From: Brumimicrobium glaciale
GTDB taxonomy: Bacteria; Bacteroidota; Bacteroidia; Flavobacteriales_D; Crocinitomicaceae
DNA: 64,000 nucleotides
NCBI RefSeq assembly: GCF_004152935.1
Contig: NZ_SETE01000002.1
Span: 800,494 to 864,493 of the forward strand
Direction of reading: 5' to 3'
Shown: piece by piece, positions 17,164-25,695 of the stretch
Layout: every line of letters begins with the position of its first letter
How positions within the stretch are numbered: the first letter of the stretch is position 1
Notes under the pieces: generated by a model
What the model was told of the DNA's origin: nothing
The model's input: only the letters and a program-made list of their open reading frames with translations
The model's database searches: none
Translations under genes and position numbers: made by a program

Positions 17164-17222
17164 AACAATCATTAAAGACAAATTTCTTAGAACATCCTTT
17201 CATTTAATTAACAAAAGCAACC

Positions 17223-17251
17223 AAAAAAGGGTCAACCTATCGATTAACCCT
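17223..17251 (-). terminator. Probable terminator downstream of urocanase
   Basis: On the minus strand AGGGTTAA pairs with TTGACCCT (one G-T pair) across an 8-base loop and is followed by TTTTTT. It lies about 125 bases past the urocanase stop, beyond a nested palindrome. Confidence 0.6.
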
Positions 17252-17266
17252 ATATATTTTAAAACA

Positions 17267-17331
17267 CAATAATTTAAAAATGGAAAAGGACGGTTGCAAA
17301 CCGTCCCTGCGTATTCCATTTTAAATTATTG
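17267..17331. repeat. Nested palindrome
   Basis: Outer arms CAATAATTTAAAAATGGA (17267-17284) and TCCATTTTAAATTATTG (17315-17331) differ by one base in an A run. Inside them GGACGGTT (17288-17295) and AACCGTCC (17299-17306) form a perfect 8-bp hairpin. The downstream flank (17350-17380) has two AATTCGTAATT-type heptads. Confidence 0.7.
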
Positions 17332-17376
17332 TTTTGCGTGGATTTTGTTCCATCCCAAATTCGTAATTCGTAATTT

Positions 17377-19374
17377 CTAATTAAATAATTTTTCATCCAC
17401 CAAATTCGGAACCGTAACCTTCAACAACGGCTCCATTTCCATAGCTCTTTTAATAGCAAAAGTAGCTCCTTCGTTCCTAGCCCAGTTTCTTCTTGCGATT
17501 CCGTTATTCACATCCCAATGCAACATCATTTTCAGGCGTCTATCCGCGTCTGCTGTACCATCGAGTAACATTCCGAAACCTCCGTTGATTACTTCTCCCC
17601 AACCTACTCCACCACCATTGTGAATAGAAACCCAAGTTGCACCACGGAATGAATCCCCGATTACGTTTTGAATTGCCATGTCAGCAGTGAATTGTGAACC
17701 ATCGTAAATGTTAGAAGTTTCTCTGTATGGAGAATCTGTTCCTGAAACATCATGGTGATCTCTTCCTAAAACAATTGGTCCAATTTCTCCTCTTTCAACG
17801 GCTTTGTTGAATGCTTCAGCGATTTTCATTCTTCCCAATGCATCTGCATATAAGATTCTCGCTTGTGAACCAACAACTAATTTATTTTCTTGCGCGCCTT
17901 TTATCCATTGGATATTGTCGGCCATTTGTTGCTGAATTTCAACTGGACTATCTTTCTGTAATTCTTCTAAAACTTGACAAGCGATTTCGTCAGTTTTCAA
18001 TAAATCTGCTGGATCGTTCGAAGCACAAACCCAACGGAATGGTCCAAATCCATAATCGAAACACATGGGACCCATTATGTCCTGCACATAAGATGAATAT
18101 TTGAAATCAATTCCGTTTTCTGCCATGATATCTGCTCCGGCTCTGGATGCTTCTAATAAAAATGCATTTCCGTAATCGAAGAAATAGGTTCCTTTGGCTG
18201 TGTGTTTATTTACAGCATCAGCATGACGAACCAATGTTTTCTGAATTTCTATTTTAAATTGTGCTGGATCTTCAGCCATCATCTTATTCGATTCTTCTAA
18301 ACTGAATCCAACAGGGTAATATCCTCCCGCCCATGGATTATGCAATGAAGTTTGGTCAGATCCTAAGTCAATTTTAACATTGGCCTCATCGAATTTCTCC
18401 CAAACGTCAACTATATTTCCTTGATAAGCGATGGAAACAACTTCCTTATTCGCTTTGGCAACTTTAACTCGGGTAACTAATTCATCCAAATCAGAAATCA
18501 CCTCATCTACCCAACCTTGAGAATGACGAGTAGTTGTAGCTTTTTCGTTTATTTCTCCACAAACGGTTATACAACCAGCGATATTTCCAGCTTTTGGTTG
18601 CGCTCCTGACATTCCACCTAATCCAGAGGTCACGAACAATTTACCAGCTAAATCTTCTCCGTCAACTGCGATTTTTCTTCCTGCGTTTAATACAGTAATC
18701 GTTGTTCCATGTACAATTCCTTGCGGTCCGATGTACATAAAAGAACCTGCTGTCATTTGTCCGTATTGCGTTACGCCCAATGCATTGAATTTCTCCCAAT
18801 CATCCGGTTTCGAATAATTTGGAATCATCATTCCATTGGTTACCACAACACGCGGTGCATCTTTATGCGATGGAAAAAGTCCCATCGGATGTCCAGAATA
18901 CATCGCTAAAGTTTGCATATCTGTCATTTCAGACAAGTACTTCATCGTTAAACGGTATTGTGCCCAGTTTTGGAACACCGCACCATTTCCTCCATACGTA
19001 ATTAATTCATGCGGATGCTGTGCTACTGCGTAATCCAAGTTATTATGGATCATCAACATTATTGCTTTTGCTTGGTCACATTTCCCAGGATATTCTTTAA
19101 TATCTCTGGCGTGTAACTTATAATTTGGACGGAAACGGTACATATAAATTCTACCGTAAGTCTTTAATTCCGCTTTAAATTCAGGCAACAGTTCTGCATG
19201 TTGTTCTGAGGGAAAATAACGCAAAGCATTTTTCAACGCTAATTTCTCTTCCACTTCGGAAAGAATATGTTTTCTTTTTGGAGCATGATTTACAGATGAA
19301 TCATACGGTTGAGCAGGAGGAAGTACTGATGGGATTCCTTCCTGAATGTCTTTTTGAATATCTTCTAAAACCAT
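17377..19374 (-). CDS. hutU: Urocanate hydratase (urocanase)
   Basis: A 665-residue cytosolic enzyme that converts urocanate to imidazolonepropionate with tightly bound NAD, the second step of histidine breakdown. Family landmarks are visible: GGNGAVFQNWAQYRLT near residue 125, GLGGMSGAQPKAGNIAGC in the NAD region, LHNPWAGGYYPVGFSLEESNKMM, and FDYGFGPFRWVCASND. It is about 100 residues longer than the Pseudomonas type, a longer class I associate with Bacteroidetes. The start at 19374 gives a normal N-terminal extension before the conserved core. No other hut gene lies in the window, so the rest of the pathway must be elsewhere. It follows valS on the same strand with a 175-base gap containing a hairpin. 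Confidence 0.95.
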   Translation of the reverse strand: MVLEDIQKDIQEGIPSVLPPAQPYDSSVNHAPKRKHILSEVEEKLALKNALRYFPSEQHAELLPEFKAELKTYGRIYMYRFRPNYKLHARDIKEYPGKCDQAKAIMLMIHNNLDYAVAQHPHELITYGGNGAVFQNWAQYRLTMKYLSEMTDMQTLAMYSGHPMGLFPSHKDAPRVVVTNGMMIPNYSKPDDWEKFNALGVTQYGQMTAGSFMYIGPQGIVHGTTITVLNAGRKIAVDGEDLAGKLFVTSGLGGMSGAQPKAGNIAGCITVCGEINEKATTTRHSQGWVDEVISDLDELVTRVKVAKANKEVVSIAYQGNIVDVWEKFDEANVKIDLGSDQTSLHNPWAGGYYPVGFSLEESNKMMAEDPAQFKIEIQKTLVRHADAVNKHTAKGTYFFDYGNAFLLEASRAGADIMAENGIDFKYSSYVQDIMGPMCFDYGFGPFRWVCASNDPADLLKTDEIACQVLEELQKDSPVEIQQQMADNIQWIKGAQENKLVVGSQARILYADALGRMKIAEAFNKAVERGEIGPIVLGRDHHDVSGTDSPYRETSNIYDGSQFTADMAIQNVIGDSFRGATWVSIHNGGGVGWGEVINGGFGMLLDGTADADRRLKMMLHWDVNNGIARRNWARNEGATFAIKRAMEMEPLLKVTVPNLVDEKLFN

Positions 19375-19466
19375 GTATTTTTGTTTTAATTATATTATTT
19401 AATAACCAATTCGAACATAAAAATTACACCACCCCTTCAGGGTTTCAACCAATATTTATTATTTCA

Positions 19467-19491
19467 TAGCCAAGGATTTTATCCTTGGCTA
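19467..19491. repeat. Perfect hairpin between valS and hutU
   Basis: TAGCCAAGGAT (19467-19477) and ATCCTTGGCTA (19481-19491) are perfect 11-bp arms with a 3-base TTT loop. Flanking it are two similar CCCTTCAGG(G/A)TTT words at about 19434 and 19503. No T run follows, so it is either a weak valS terminator or an intergenic repeat. Confidence 0.65.
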
Positions 19492-19549
19492 ACATACTTC
19501 ATCCCTTCAGGATTTCGGTAGTAATTAAATATTGTTTTGGAGAATATCT

Positions 19550-22174
19550 CTAACCTAAGTTATTAATTTTCTCTTCTAAGATTTTAATCTTTTCTTGGGC
19601 ATCGGCTAACTTTTTCTTTTCGATATTAACGACCTGTTCTGGTGCGCTATTTACGAATCTTTCGTTACCCAATTTCTTTTGAACAGATTTCATAAATCCT
19701 TTCGTGTATTCTAACTCTTCTTTCACTTTCTCAATCTCTCCTTCAATATCTACTGTATCTCCAAATGGAATGTAGTAAGATGAATTTTTTACGATAAATG
19801 AGAATGAATTCGCTAATTTATCCGTGATATATGAAAGTGCTGCAACGTTCCCCATTTTAACAAGAACAGGGTCCATTTGTTCGTGGTGATTACTGCTTTT
19901 TACAATTCCCAGTTCAATTTCTATCTTATTGGCAATGTTATTTTGCTTTCGGATGTTACGAATGTTAGAAATTATATCTGCTGTATCTTTAAAGTTAGCA
20001 ATCAATGTTTCATCCACTTTTCCAGTTTCTGGCCAAGTAGCAACAATGATATCTTCTCCATCTTTTCTGTCTCTCAACAAATGCCAAATTTCTTCAGAAA
20101 TAAATGGCGTAAATGGATGAATGATTTTCATTAACTTTTCAAAGAAAGCAATCGTTTGCTCTTTTGTTTTCGCATCAATTGGTTGTTGATACGCTGGTTT
20201 AATCATCTCTAAATACCAAGAACAGAAATCATCCCAAACCAATTTGTAAGAAGCCATCAATGCATCAGAAATTCTAAATTTATCGAATTGATCATTGATG
20301 TGAATCAACGTTTCGTTCAATTTACTTTCGAACCATTCCACTGCAATTGCAGAAGATTTTGGTTGTTCAATTTCTTGAACTTCCCATGAACTCACCAAAC
20401 GGAAAGCATTCCAAACCTTATTTGTAAAGTTTCTTCCTTGCTCACATTGACTTGTATCAAACGGCAAATCATTTCCTGCAGGTGAAGAAACCAACATTCC
20501 AATACGTACACCATCTGCTCCGAAATCTTCAATCAACTTAATTGGATCTGGAGAATTCCCCAATGATTTAGACATTTTACGGCCTAATTTATCACGAACA
20601 ATTCCAGTATAGTAAACGTTTTTGAATGGCTTTTCACCCATGTATTCATATCCCGCAATAATCATTCGCGCTACCCAAAAGAACATAATTTCTGGAGCGG
20701 TAACGATATCATTCGTTGGATAATAATATTCTATTTCTTTATTGTTTGGCTTCGTTAATCCATCGAAAACAGAAATTGGCCACAACCAGCTCGAGAACCA
20801 AGTATCCAAAACATCTTCGTCTTGATTTAACTCAACATCTGTGATTGTTCTTCCGGCTTTTTCATTCGCTAATTCAATTGCTTCTTCTTTCGTTTTAGCA
20901 ACTACAAATTCGTTTTCTCCTTCACCATAATACCAAGCTGGGATTCTGTGTCCCCACCACAATTGTCTAGAAATACACCAATCTTTGATATTTTCCATCC
21001 AGTGACGATACGTATTTTTCATGTTGTCTGGATAGAATTTAATGTCTCCATTCATAACATGTTCCAATGCTGGTTCAGAGATGTTTTTCATGTCCACAAA
21101 CCACTGCAAAGAAAGACGCGGCTCAATAACAGCATCAGTTCTTTCAGAAAAACCAAGTTTGTTGATGTGGTCTTCCACTTTTACCATGAAACCTTTTTCT
21201 TCCAACTCAACAACAATTGCTTTACGCGCTTCGAAACGATCCATTCCTTTATAATGCAATCCTTTTTCATTCAACGAACCGTCAGAGTTTAAAATATCGA
21301 TTACTTCCAAGTTGTGACGCTCACCCATTTCGTGGTCATTGATGTCATGTGCTGGAGTAATTTTCAAACAACCTGTTCCAAATTCCATATCCACATAATC
21401 GTCTTGGATAATCGGAATAGCGCGGTTTGAGATAGGGACAATTGCTTTTTTACCAACTAAATTTACATAACGCACATCGTTTGGATTCACACAAATTGCT
21501 GTATCTCCTAAAATAGTTTCAGGACGCGTTGTAGCAACTGTTAACCATTGGTCCGTTCCTTCAATTTGGTAACGAACGTTGTATAATTTCGAATTCACTT
21601 CTTTGTGGATTACCTCCTCATCAGAAAGCGCCGTTTTTGCAGATGGATCCCAATTCACCATTCTTACGCCACGGTATATTTTTCCTTTTTTATATAAATC
21701 AATAAAAACATCTTTCACAGATTCAGCATAGCTTTCGTCCATGGTAAAAGAAGTACGTTCCCAGTCACATGAAGCACCTAATTTCTTCAATTGGTCCAAG
21801 ATGATTCCTCCGTGTTTTTCTTTCCATTCCCATGCATGTTCCATGAATTCATCACGCGTTAAGTCGGATTTCTTAATTCCTTCTCCACGTAATTTATTCA
21901 CCACTTTTGCTTCTGTAGCAATAGATGCGTGGTCTGTTCCTGGTACCCAACAAGCGTTTTTACCTTGCATACGTGCACGACGAATCAAAACATCTTGAAT
22001 CGTGTTGTTCAACATGTGTCCCATGTGCAAAACTCCCGTCACGTTCGGCGGTGGAATTACAATGGTATATGGTTCTCTGTCATCTGGCTCACTGTGGAAA
22101 TAATTTTTATCCATCCAGTGTTTGTACCATTTCTCTTCAGACTTCTGTGACTCGTATGTTTTAGGAATTTCCAT
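19550..22174 (-). CDS. valS: Valine--tRNA ligase
   Basis: An 874-residue class I aminoacyl-tRNA synthetase that charges tRNA-Val with valine in the cytosol. Signature sequences are HMGH (residues 50-53, the HIGH motif) and KMSKS (533-537). Between them lies the CP1 editing domain that hydrolyses mischarged Thr-tRNA-Val (TTRPETILGDTAICV region). The anticodon-binding domain contains NKVWNAFRLV, and the end is the valS-specific coiled-coil arm (GEIEKVKEELEYTKGF...LEEKINNLG). The length is normal for the family. A -7 element, TATCTTTG, lies 21 bases before the start. Confidence 0.97.
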   Translation of the reverse strand: MEIPKTYESQKSEEKWYKHWMDKNYFHSEPDDREPYTIVIPPPNVTGVLHMGHMLNNTIQDVLIRRARMQGKNACWVPGTDHASIATEAKVVNKLRGEGIKKSDLTRDEFMEHAWEWKEKHGGIILDQLKKLGASCDWERTSFTMDESYAESVKDVFIDLYKKGKIYRGVRMVNWDPSAKTALSDEEVIHKEVNSKLYNVRYQIEGTDQWLTVATTRPETILGDTAICVNPNDVRYVNLVGKKAIVPISNRAIPIIQDDYVDMEFGTGCLKITPAHDINDHEMGERHNLEVIDILNSDGSLNEKGLHYKGMDRFEARKAIVVELEEKGFMVKVEDHINKLGFSERTDAVIEPRLSLQWFVDMKNISEPALEHVMNGDIKFYPDNMKNTYRHWMENIKDWCISRQLWWGHRIPAWYYGEGENEFVVAKTKEEAIELANEKAGRTITDVELNQDEDVLDTWFSSWLWPISVFDGLTKPNNKEIEYYYPTNDIVTAPEIMFFWVARMIIAGYEYMGEKPFKNVYYTGIVRDKLGRKMSKSLGNSPDPIKLIEDFGADGVRIGMLVSSPAGNDLPFDTSQCEQGRNFTNKVWNAFRLVSSWEVQEIEQPKSSAIAVEWFESKLNETLIHINDQFDKFRISDALMASYKLVWDDFCSWYLEMIKPAYQQPIDAKTKEQTIAFFEKLMKIIHPFTPFISEEIWHLLRDRKDGEDIIVATWPETGKVDETLIANFKDTADIISNIRNIRKQNNIANKIEIELGIVKSSNHHEQMDPVLVKMGNVAALSYITDKLANSFSFIVKNSSYYIPFGDTVDIEGEIEKVKEELEYTKGFMKSVQKKLGNERFVNSAPEQVVNIEKKKLADAQEKIKILEEKINNLG

Positions 22175-22194
22175 GCTTATTTTCTTGTTTGAGA

Positions 22195-22202
22195 CAAAGA
22201 TA
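22195..22202 (-). promoter_or_regulatory. -7 promoter element for valS
   Basis: TATCTTTG on the minus strand, 20 bases before the valS ATG, matches TAnnTTTG. No convincing -33 box was found. Confidence 0.5.
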
Positions 22203-22409
22203 ATTAATCAGTAGGAATTGGTAGTGGGTTGGGGAGAATAAATGTTGTTAGGGTAATTGTGAATGATATTTTTTTTTGGAATGTGGGTTTGGGTAGGTTT
22301 GAGGTTTAGAGAAAGTTGCTATATTGTGGATGGAAATCTGACAAGTAATTGTACTTTTCTGTTTATTCAAATTCATTCATAGCAGATTTGATCATTAACC
22401 AATTAAATT

Positions 22410-23546
22410 ATGAATTATAATAATCTTATTCAAAATATAGAAATGACACATAACGTGTTGCAGTCTTCTGTTGCTAAAGCGATTAACAGAGGACTGACTG
22501 TTAGAAACTGGCTTATTGGTTTCTATATTGTTGAATTTGAACAAAAAGGGCAAGACAGAGCAAATTATGGTGACCAACTTCTTATTGAGATTTCTAAATC
22601 AACTAAGATTAATGGTTTGTCTGTTACTAATCTAAAAACATTTAGACAATTCTATAAGATATATCCATCTATAAGCCAATCCATTAGTGACTTTTTTAAA
22701 GAAAACCCAATTGGTCAGACAGTGTCTGACCAATTCAATTTATCAATTGGTCAGACACTGTCTGACCAATTCAAACTACCAATAATAAAGTCATTAACTG
22801 ATGAATTCAAATCCTTCGACAAAATAGGAATTGGACCGAATAAAATAATAAGCAAGTTATCATTTTCTCATTTAGTGGAATTACTAAAAATAGAGGATGA
22901 TTTAAAGCGTGCTTTCTACGAATTAGAGTGTACAAAAGGGGTTTGGTCTGTTCGCGAATTAAAAAGACAGATAGAATCACTTTACTTTGAACGATCTGGC
23001 ATTTCAAAAGATAAAGCGAAATTATCGGAGTACGTAAATGAAAAAGCCACGCATTTAAAGCCGCATCATATTATTAACTCTCCATTTAGTGTAGAATTTC
23101 TAGGATTGAGTGACAGAGCAATAGTTACAGAATCTGATTTAGAACAAGCATTAATAGAAAACTTACAGCACTTCCTTTTAGAGATGGGCAATGGATTTTG
23201 CTTTGAATCAAGACAAAAACGCATTTTGATAGATGATGAGTATTACTTTGTAGACTTAGTTTTCTATAACCGAATATTAAAATGTCACGTTATCATTGAG
23301 CTCAAAACCGAAAAGTTCAAACACAACCATGCAAGCCAATTAAATTTCTACCTGAATTACTTTAAAGAGGAAATAACTCAAAAGGACGACAATCCGCCAG
23401 TTGGAATACTATTATGTACAGAAAAAGGAGAAACCACTGTAAAGTATGCTACAGCAGGAATAAAAGAGAAAATATTTGTACAAAAATATATGATAAATCT
23501 ACCCAGCAAAGAGGAGTTGGCTGATTATTTAAATAATTTAGACTAA
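22410..23546 (+). CDS. DUF1016 / PDDEXK-type nuclease (YhcG family) with inserted palindromic repeats
   Basis: A 378-residue protein with the DUF1016 layout: an N-terminal helical DNA-binding part (NRGLTVRNWLIGFYIVEFEQKG, then LKTFRQFY) and a C-terminal PDDEXK-type nuclease (LVEFLGLSDR-like region, then the core). The likely active site is Asp282 in YYFVDLVFYN and Glu297-Leu-Lys299 in HVIIELKTEKF. Between residues about 86 and 130, where the helical domain meets the hinge, there are three to four repeats of about 12 residues: ISQSISDFF, IGQTVSDQF, IGQTLSDQF, IIKSLTDEF. Two of them are encoded by perfect DNA palindromes. Family members occur near restriction and other defence genes or alone. 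It appears to be alone here, beside gene relics. The biological role is not established. Confidence 0.85.
   Translation: MNYNNLIQNIEMTHNVLQSSVAKAINRGLTVRNWLIGFYIVEFEQKGQDRANYGDQLLIEISKSTKINGLSVTNLKTFRQFYKIYPSISQSISDFFKENPIGQTVSDQFNLSIGQTLSDQFKLPIIKSLTDEFKSFDKIGIGPNKIISKLSFSHLVELLKIEDDLKRAFYELECTKGVWSVRELKRQIESLYFERSGISKDKAKLSEYVNEKATHLKPHHIINSPFSVEFLGLSDRAIVTESDLEQALIENLQHFLLEMGNGFCFESRQKRILIDDEYYFVDLVFYNRILKCHVIIELKTEKFKHNHASQLNFYLNYFKEEITQKDDNPPVGILLCTEKGETTVKYATAGIKEKIFVQKYMINLPSKEELADYLNNLD
22709..22771. repeat. Two in-frame 27-bp palindromes inside the DUF1016 gene
   Basis: AATTGGTCAGACA-G-TGTCTGACCAATT at 22709-22735 and the same with central C at 22745-22771 are perfect 13-1-13 palindromes, 36 bp (12 codons) apart. 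Both are read in the same phase as IGQT(V/L)SDQF. A third, slightly decayed copy is at 25630-25656. Confidence 0.95.
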
Positions 23547-23634
23547 TGCATGAAAAATGAGGAAAATCCTTTTGAGTATAAAATCATCGTCAACAGCCTT
23601 CTATTCAATAACTTTTCAAGTTAATTCTCAAAAC

Positions 23635-24945
23635 TTATTGAGCAACCAAAACATCAAGCTTATTGCATTTCATGTAATCTATATACCACTTTTCATTTTC
23701 GAAAAATAAATAAATGGTTTCTAAATTTGAAAAAGTGATGGAATAATAATTCTCTTCAAGCAAGATTACTTCGGCAGTTGGCAATTCACTGACACAGCTT
23801 TTCCAGAATACCAATTGGTCATAATCAAAAATTATGTTATTTTGCTTCTTTTTCAGAAAATCCATGTAAACATCTTCATTTTTCTTTTCAATTTTAATTA
23901 GCTGATTTAGTCCTTTAAAATCATTTAATTCCATCACTTTTATAGTTGATAAAAACAAATCATTAATAGTTTCTTGACTTAAATCTAATTCCTCAGACTT
24001 TACTTTTCTCAATAACTTTTTCTGGCGTACAAAACTCTTTGCATTAGTTTCAATTTCACTACCCGACAATTCTACTTTTACCGCAAGGTTTAGAATATTA
24101 CGGACACCCCAAGCCGCTTTTGCCAACTGAATCCATCTACCAGTACCTGCACCAATGACATAATATGTTCGATCTTCTTCTCTTTTCTTCTGCGAATAAG
24201 CTCCGAAAGTGATGGATGAATTTTGACAAACTTCAGCCAATGAGATTTCTCTACTTTTTGGAATACATTCAAATCCAACACAAAATCCATTCTCTGGGGC
24301 ATAAATGGTATCTAAAATTTCGATCTTATTCCAACTTTGTTTTTTAATACTATCCAATTGGAAATTCTTTATCGAAATTTTTCGACCCACAGAACCTGTC
24401 TTAAGATCGTACTCATAAATTGCTGGAATAATTATGTAATCATCTTCAAAATTTAAAACATAAACCGAAATACTTTTTATTAATCCTCTATAATTTTCAC
24501 TTGCGAAAATATAACTGCTCAAAACTCCACCATTTGTAAGAGAAACTCCAGCTTGACTATGATCAAACTCGTTTAAAAAAAATGTTTTAGGCGAAACAAT
24601 TGACACTTCAGAAAATTCTAGCACACTCCCCGCTTTTACTAACAAAATCTCCATCAATCTCATATCTCTAATGGAGGTCGAGATCGTTTCATATTCTCCA
24701 CCAGAAAATATTATTACAGAATCGTTTTCTGTTAAATAATCGATGCAAAACTTACCATCTTTATCTGAATAACTGCCTGTCTTGGTAGTGTGATTAATGA
24801 CTTTCACATAAGCAATTGGCTCACCGGTTCTATCAATTAATTGATTGCATATAATTTGTGAAATTCCATTCAGACTGAAAAATAATGCTGAAATAAATAA
24901 TAGAAAGTACTTTTTTGAATTTATTGTTTTTTGAATAATTTGCAT
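23635..24945 (-). CDS. Exported carboxypeptidase-regulatory-like domain protein
   Basis: A 436-residue protein. The frame is open to 24981, but ATG at 24945 (MQIIQKTINSKKYFLLFISALFF) starts a standard signal peptide that ends near NGISQ. Residues about 22-100 look like a CarboxypepD_reg-like (DUF4480) beta-sandwich: GEPIAYVKVINHTTKTGSYSDKDGKF. The remainder is a beta-rich domain with no motif known to me and a C-terminal nuclear-transport-factor-like tail (LIKIEKKNEDVYMDFL). No barrel strands, lipobox or T9SS domain are seen. It converges with the nuclease gene. The role is unknown; such domains often sit on surface or TonB-linked proteins. Confidence 0.6.
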   Translation of the reverse strand: MQIIQKTINSKKYFLLFISALFFSLNGISQIICNQLIDRTGEPIAYVKVINHTTKTGSYSDKDGKFCIDYLTENDSVIIFSGGEYETISTSIRDMRLMEILLVKAGSVLEFSEVSIVSPKTFFLNEFDHSQAGVSLTNGGVLSSYIFASENYRGLIKSISVYVLNFEDDYIIIPAIYEYDLKTGSVGRKISIKNFQLDSIKKQSWNKIEILDTIYAPENGFCVGFECIPKSREISLAEVCQNSSITFGAYSQKKREEDRTYYVIGAGTGRWIQLAKAAWGVRNILNLAVKVELSGSEIETNAKSFVRQKKLLRKVKSEELDLSQETINDLFLSTIKVMELNDFKGLNQLIKIEKKNEDVYMDFLKKKQNNIIFDYDQLVFWKSCVSELPTAEVILLEENYYSITFSNLETIYLFFENEKWYIDYMKCNKLDVLVAQ

Positions 24946-25189
24946 ATATCGGTAAAGTTGCGTTAGTGATACTCCTTTCAAAAATAGACTTATAATTGGA
25001 AAATCACAACTTCCTTACATTTTCAATTCCACCTAAACTAATATCAAATTCGCATTTTACCCCTACTTAAATTTACTATTGATTTTATCGGCATACTTAC
25101 TTTGGATTGTGGTCTAAAGAAATAAAATTAGAAATATAAGGTGTTTTTTTTTTACGGATATAGCTTTATTGAATTCAAATGATCATCAG

Positions 25190-25498
25190 AATTCTGACCA
25201 ACTACAAGACACAGAATAACAAGATATATCCAGAAATTCAATTGATCTGGAAAGAATCGGGAATCGCTTTCATAGCAGTGTTTGTCAAAACTAATTACAA
25301 AAATATATTGAGTACTTGGCTATATTAAAGCAAAAAAGAATTTCTGGGCAACTTAGACTAGTGCTAGCAAAACTTATAAAAGATAGGCTCATTGAATGGA
25401 CTATTCCAGACAAACCAAAAAGGTCTAAACAGCTATATAAAAAGGACACAAAGAGGAATTCTATTTCTTCAAAGATTAAAGGACAAGAAAAGCAATAA
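25190..25498 (+). pseudogene. Relic of a winged-helix / AlbA_2-type protein C-terminus
   Basis: From about 25190 the sequence reads in one frame YPEIQLIWKESGIAFIAVF, then from 25295 in another frame IEYLAILKQKRISGQLRLVL and LIEWTIPDKPKRSKQLYKK. The second part matches the winged-helix tail of ATP-binding/AlbA_2 or Fic-like proteins (usual form: LIEMTIPDKP followed by S-R-x-Q-K-Y-x-L-T). A frameshift near 25290, the missing N-terminal part and the degraded end indicate a decayed gene. A complete small gene from TTG at 25316 (60 residues) is less likely. Confidence 0.5.
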
Positions 25499-25629
25499 TT
25501 AATAGAAAGATTATAGTACTTTTTAAACTCAATTTTAAGGACTAAAAATTCCTTTCTCACCTATCCTTTTTTGAATGTCATCAAATTAGTCCCCAACTTG
25601 AGGACGAATTACATTTTAAGCTTCAACCC

Positions 25630-25656
25630 AATTGGTCAGTCACTGTCTGACCAATT
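25630..25656. repeat. Third copy of the DUF1016 palindrome
   Basis: AATTGGTCAGTCA-C-TGTCTGACCAATT is one base from the copies at 22709 and 22745. It is still read as NPIGQSLSDQFN in a short plus-strand frame, so it may be the last recognisable piece of a second DUF1016 gene. The rest of the 25500-25695 gap shows nothing else. Confidence 0.85.
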
Positions 25657-25695
25657 CAACCTATTAACCAAATACAAATACCCGTCTCAATCAAT

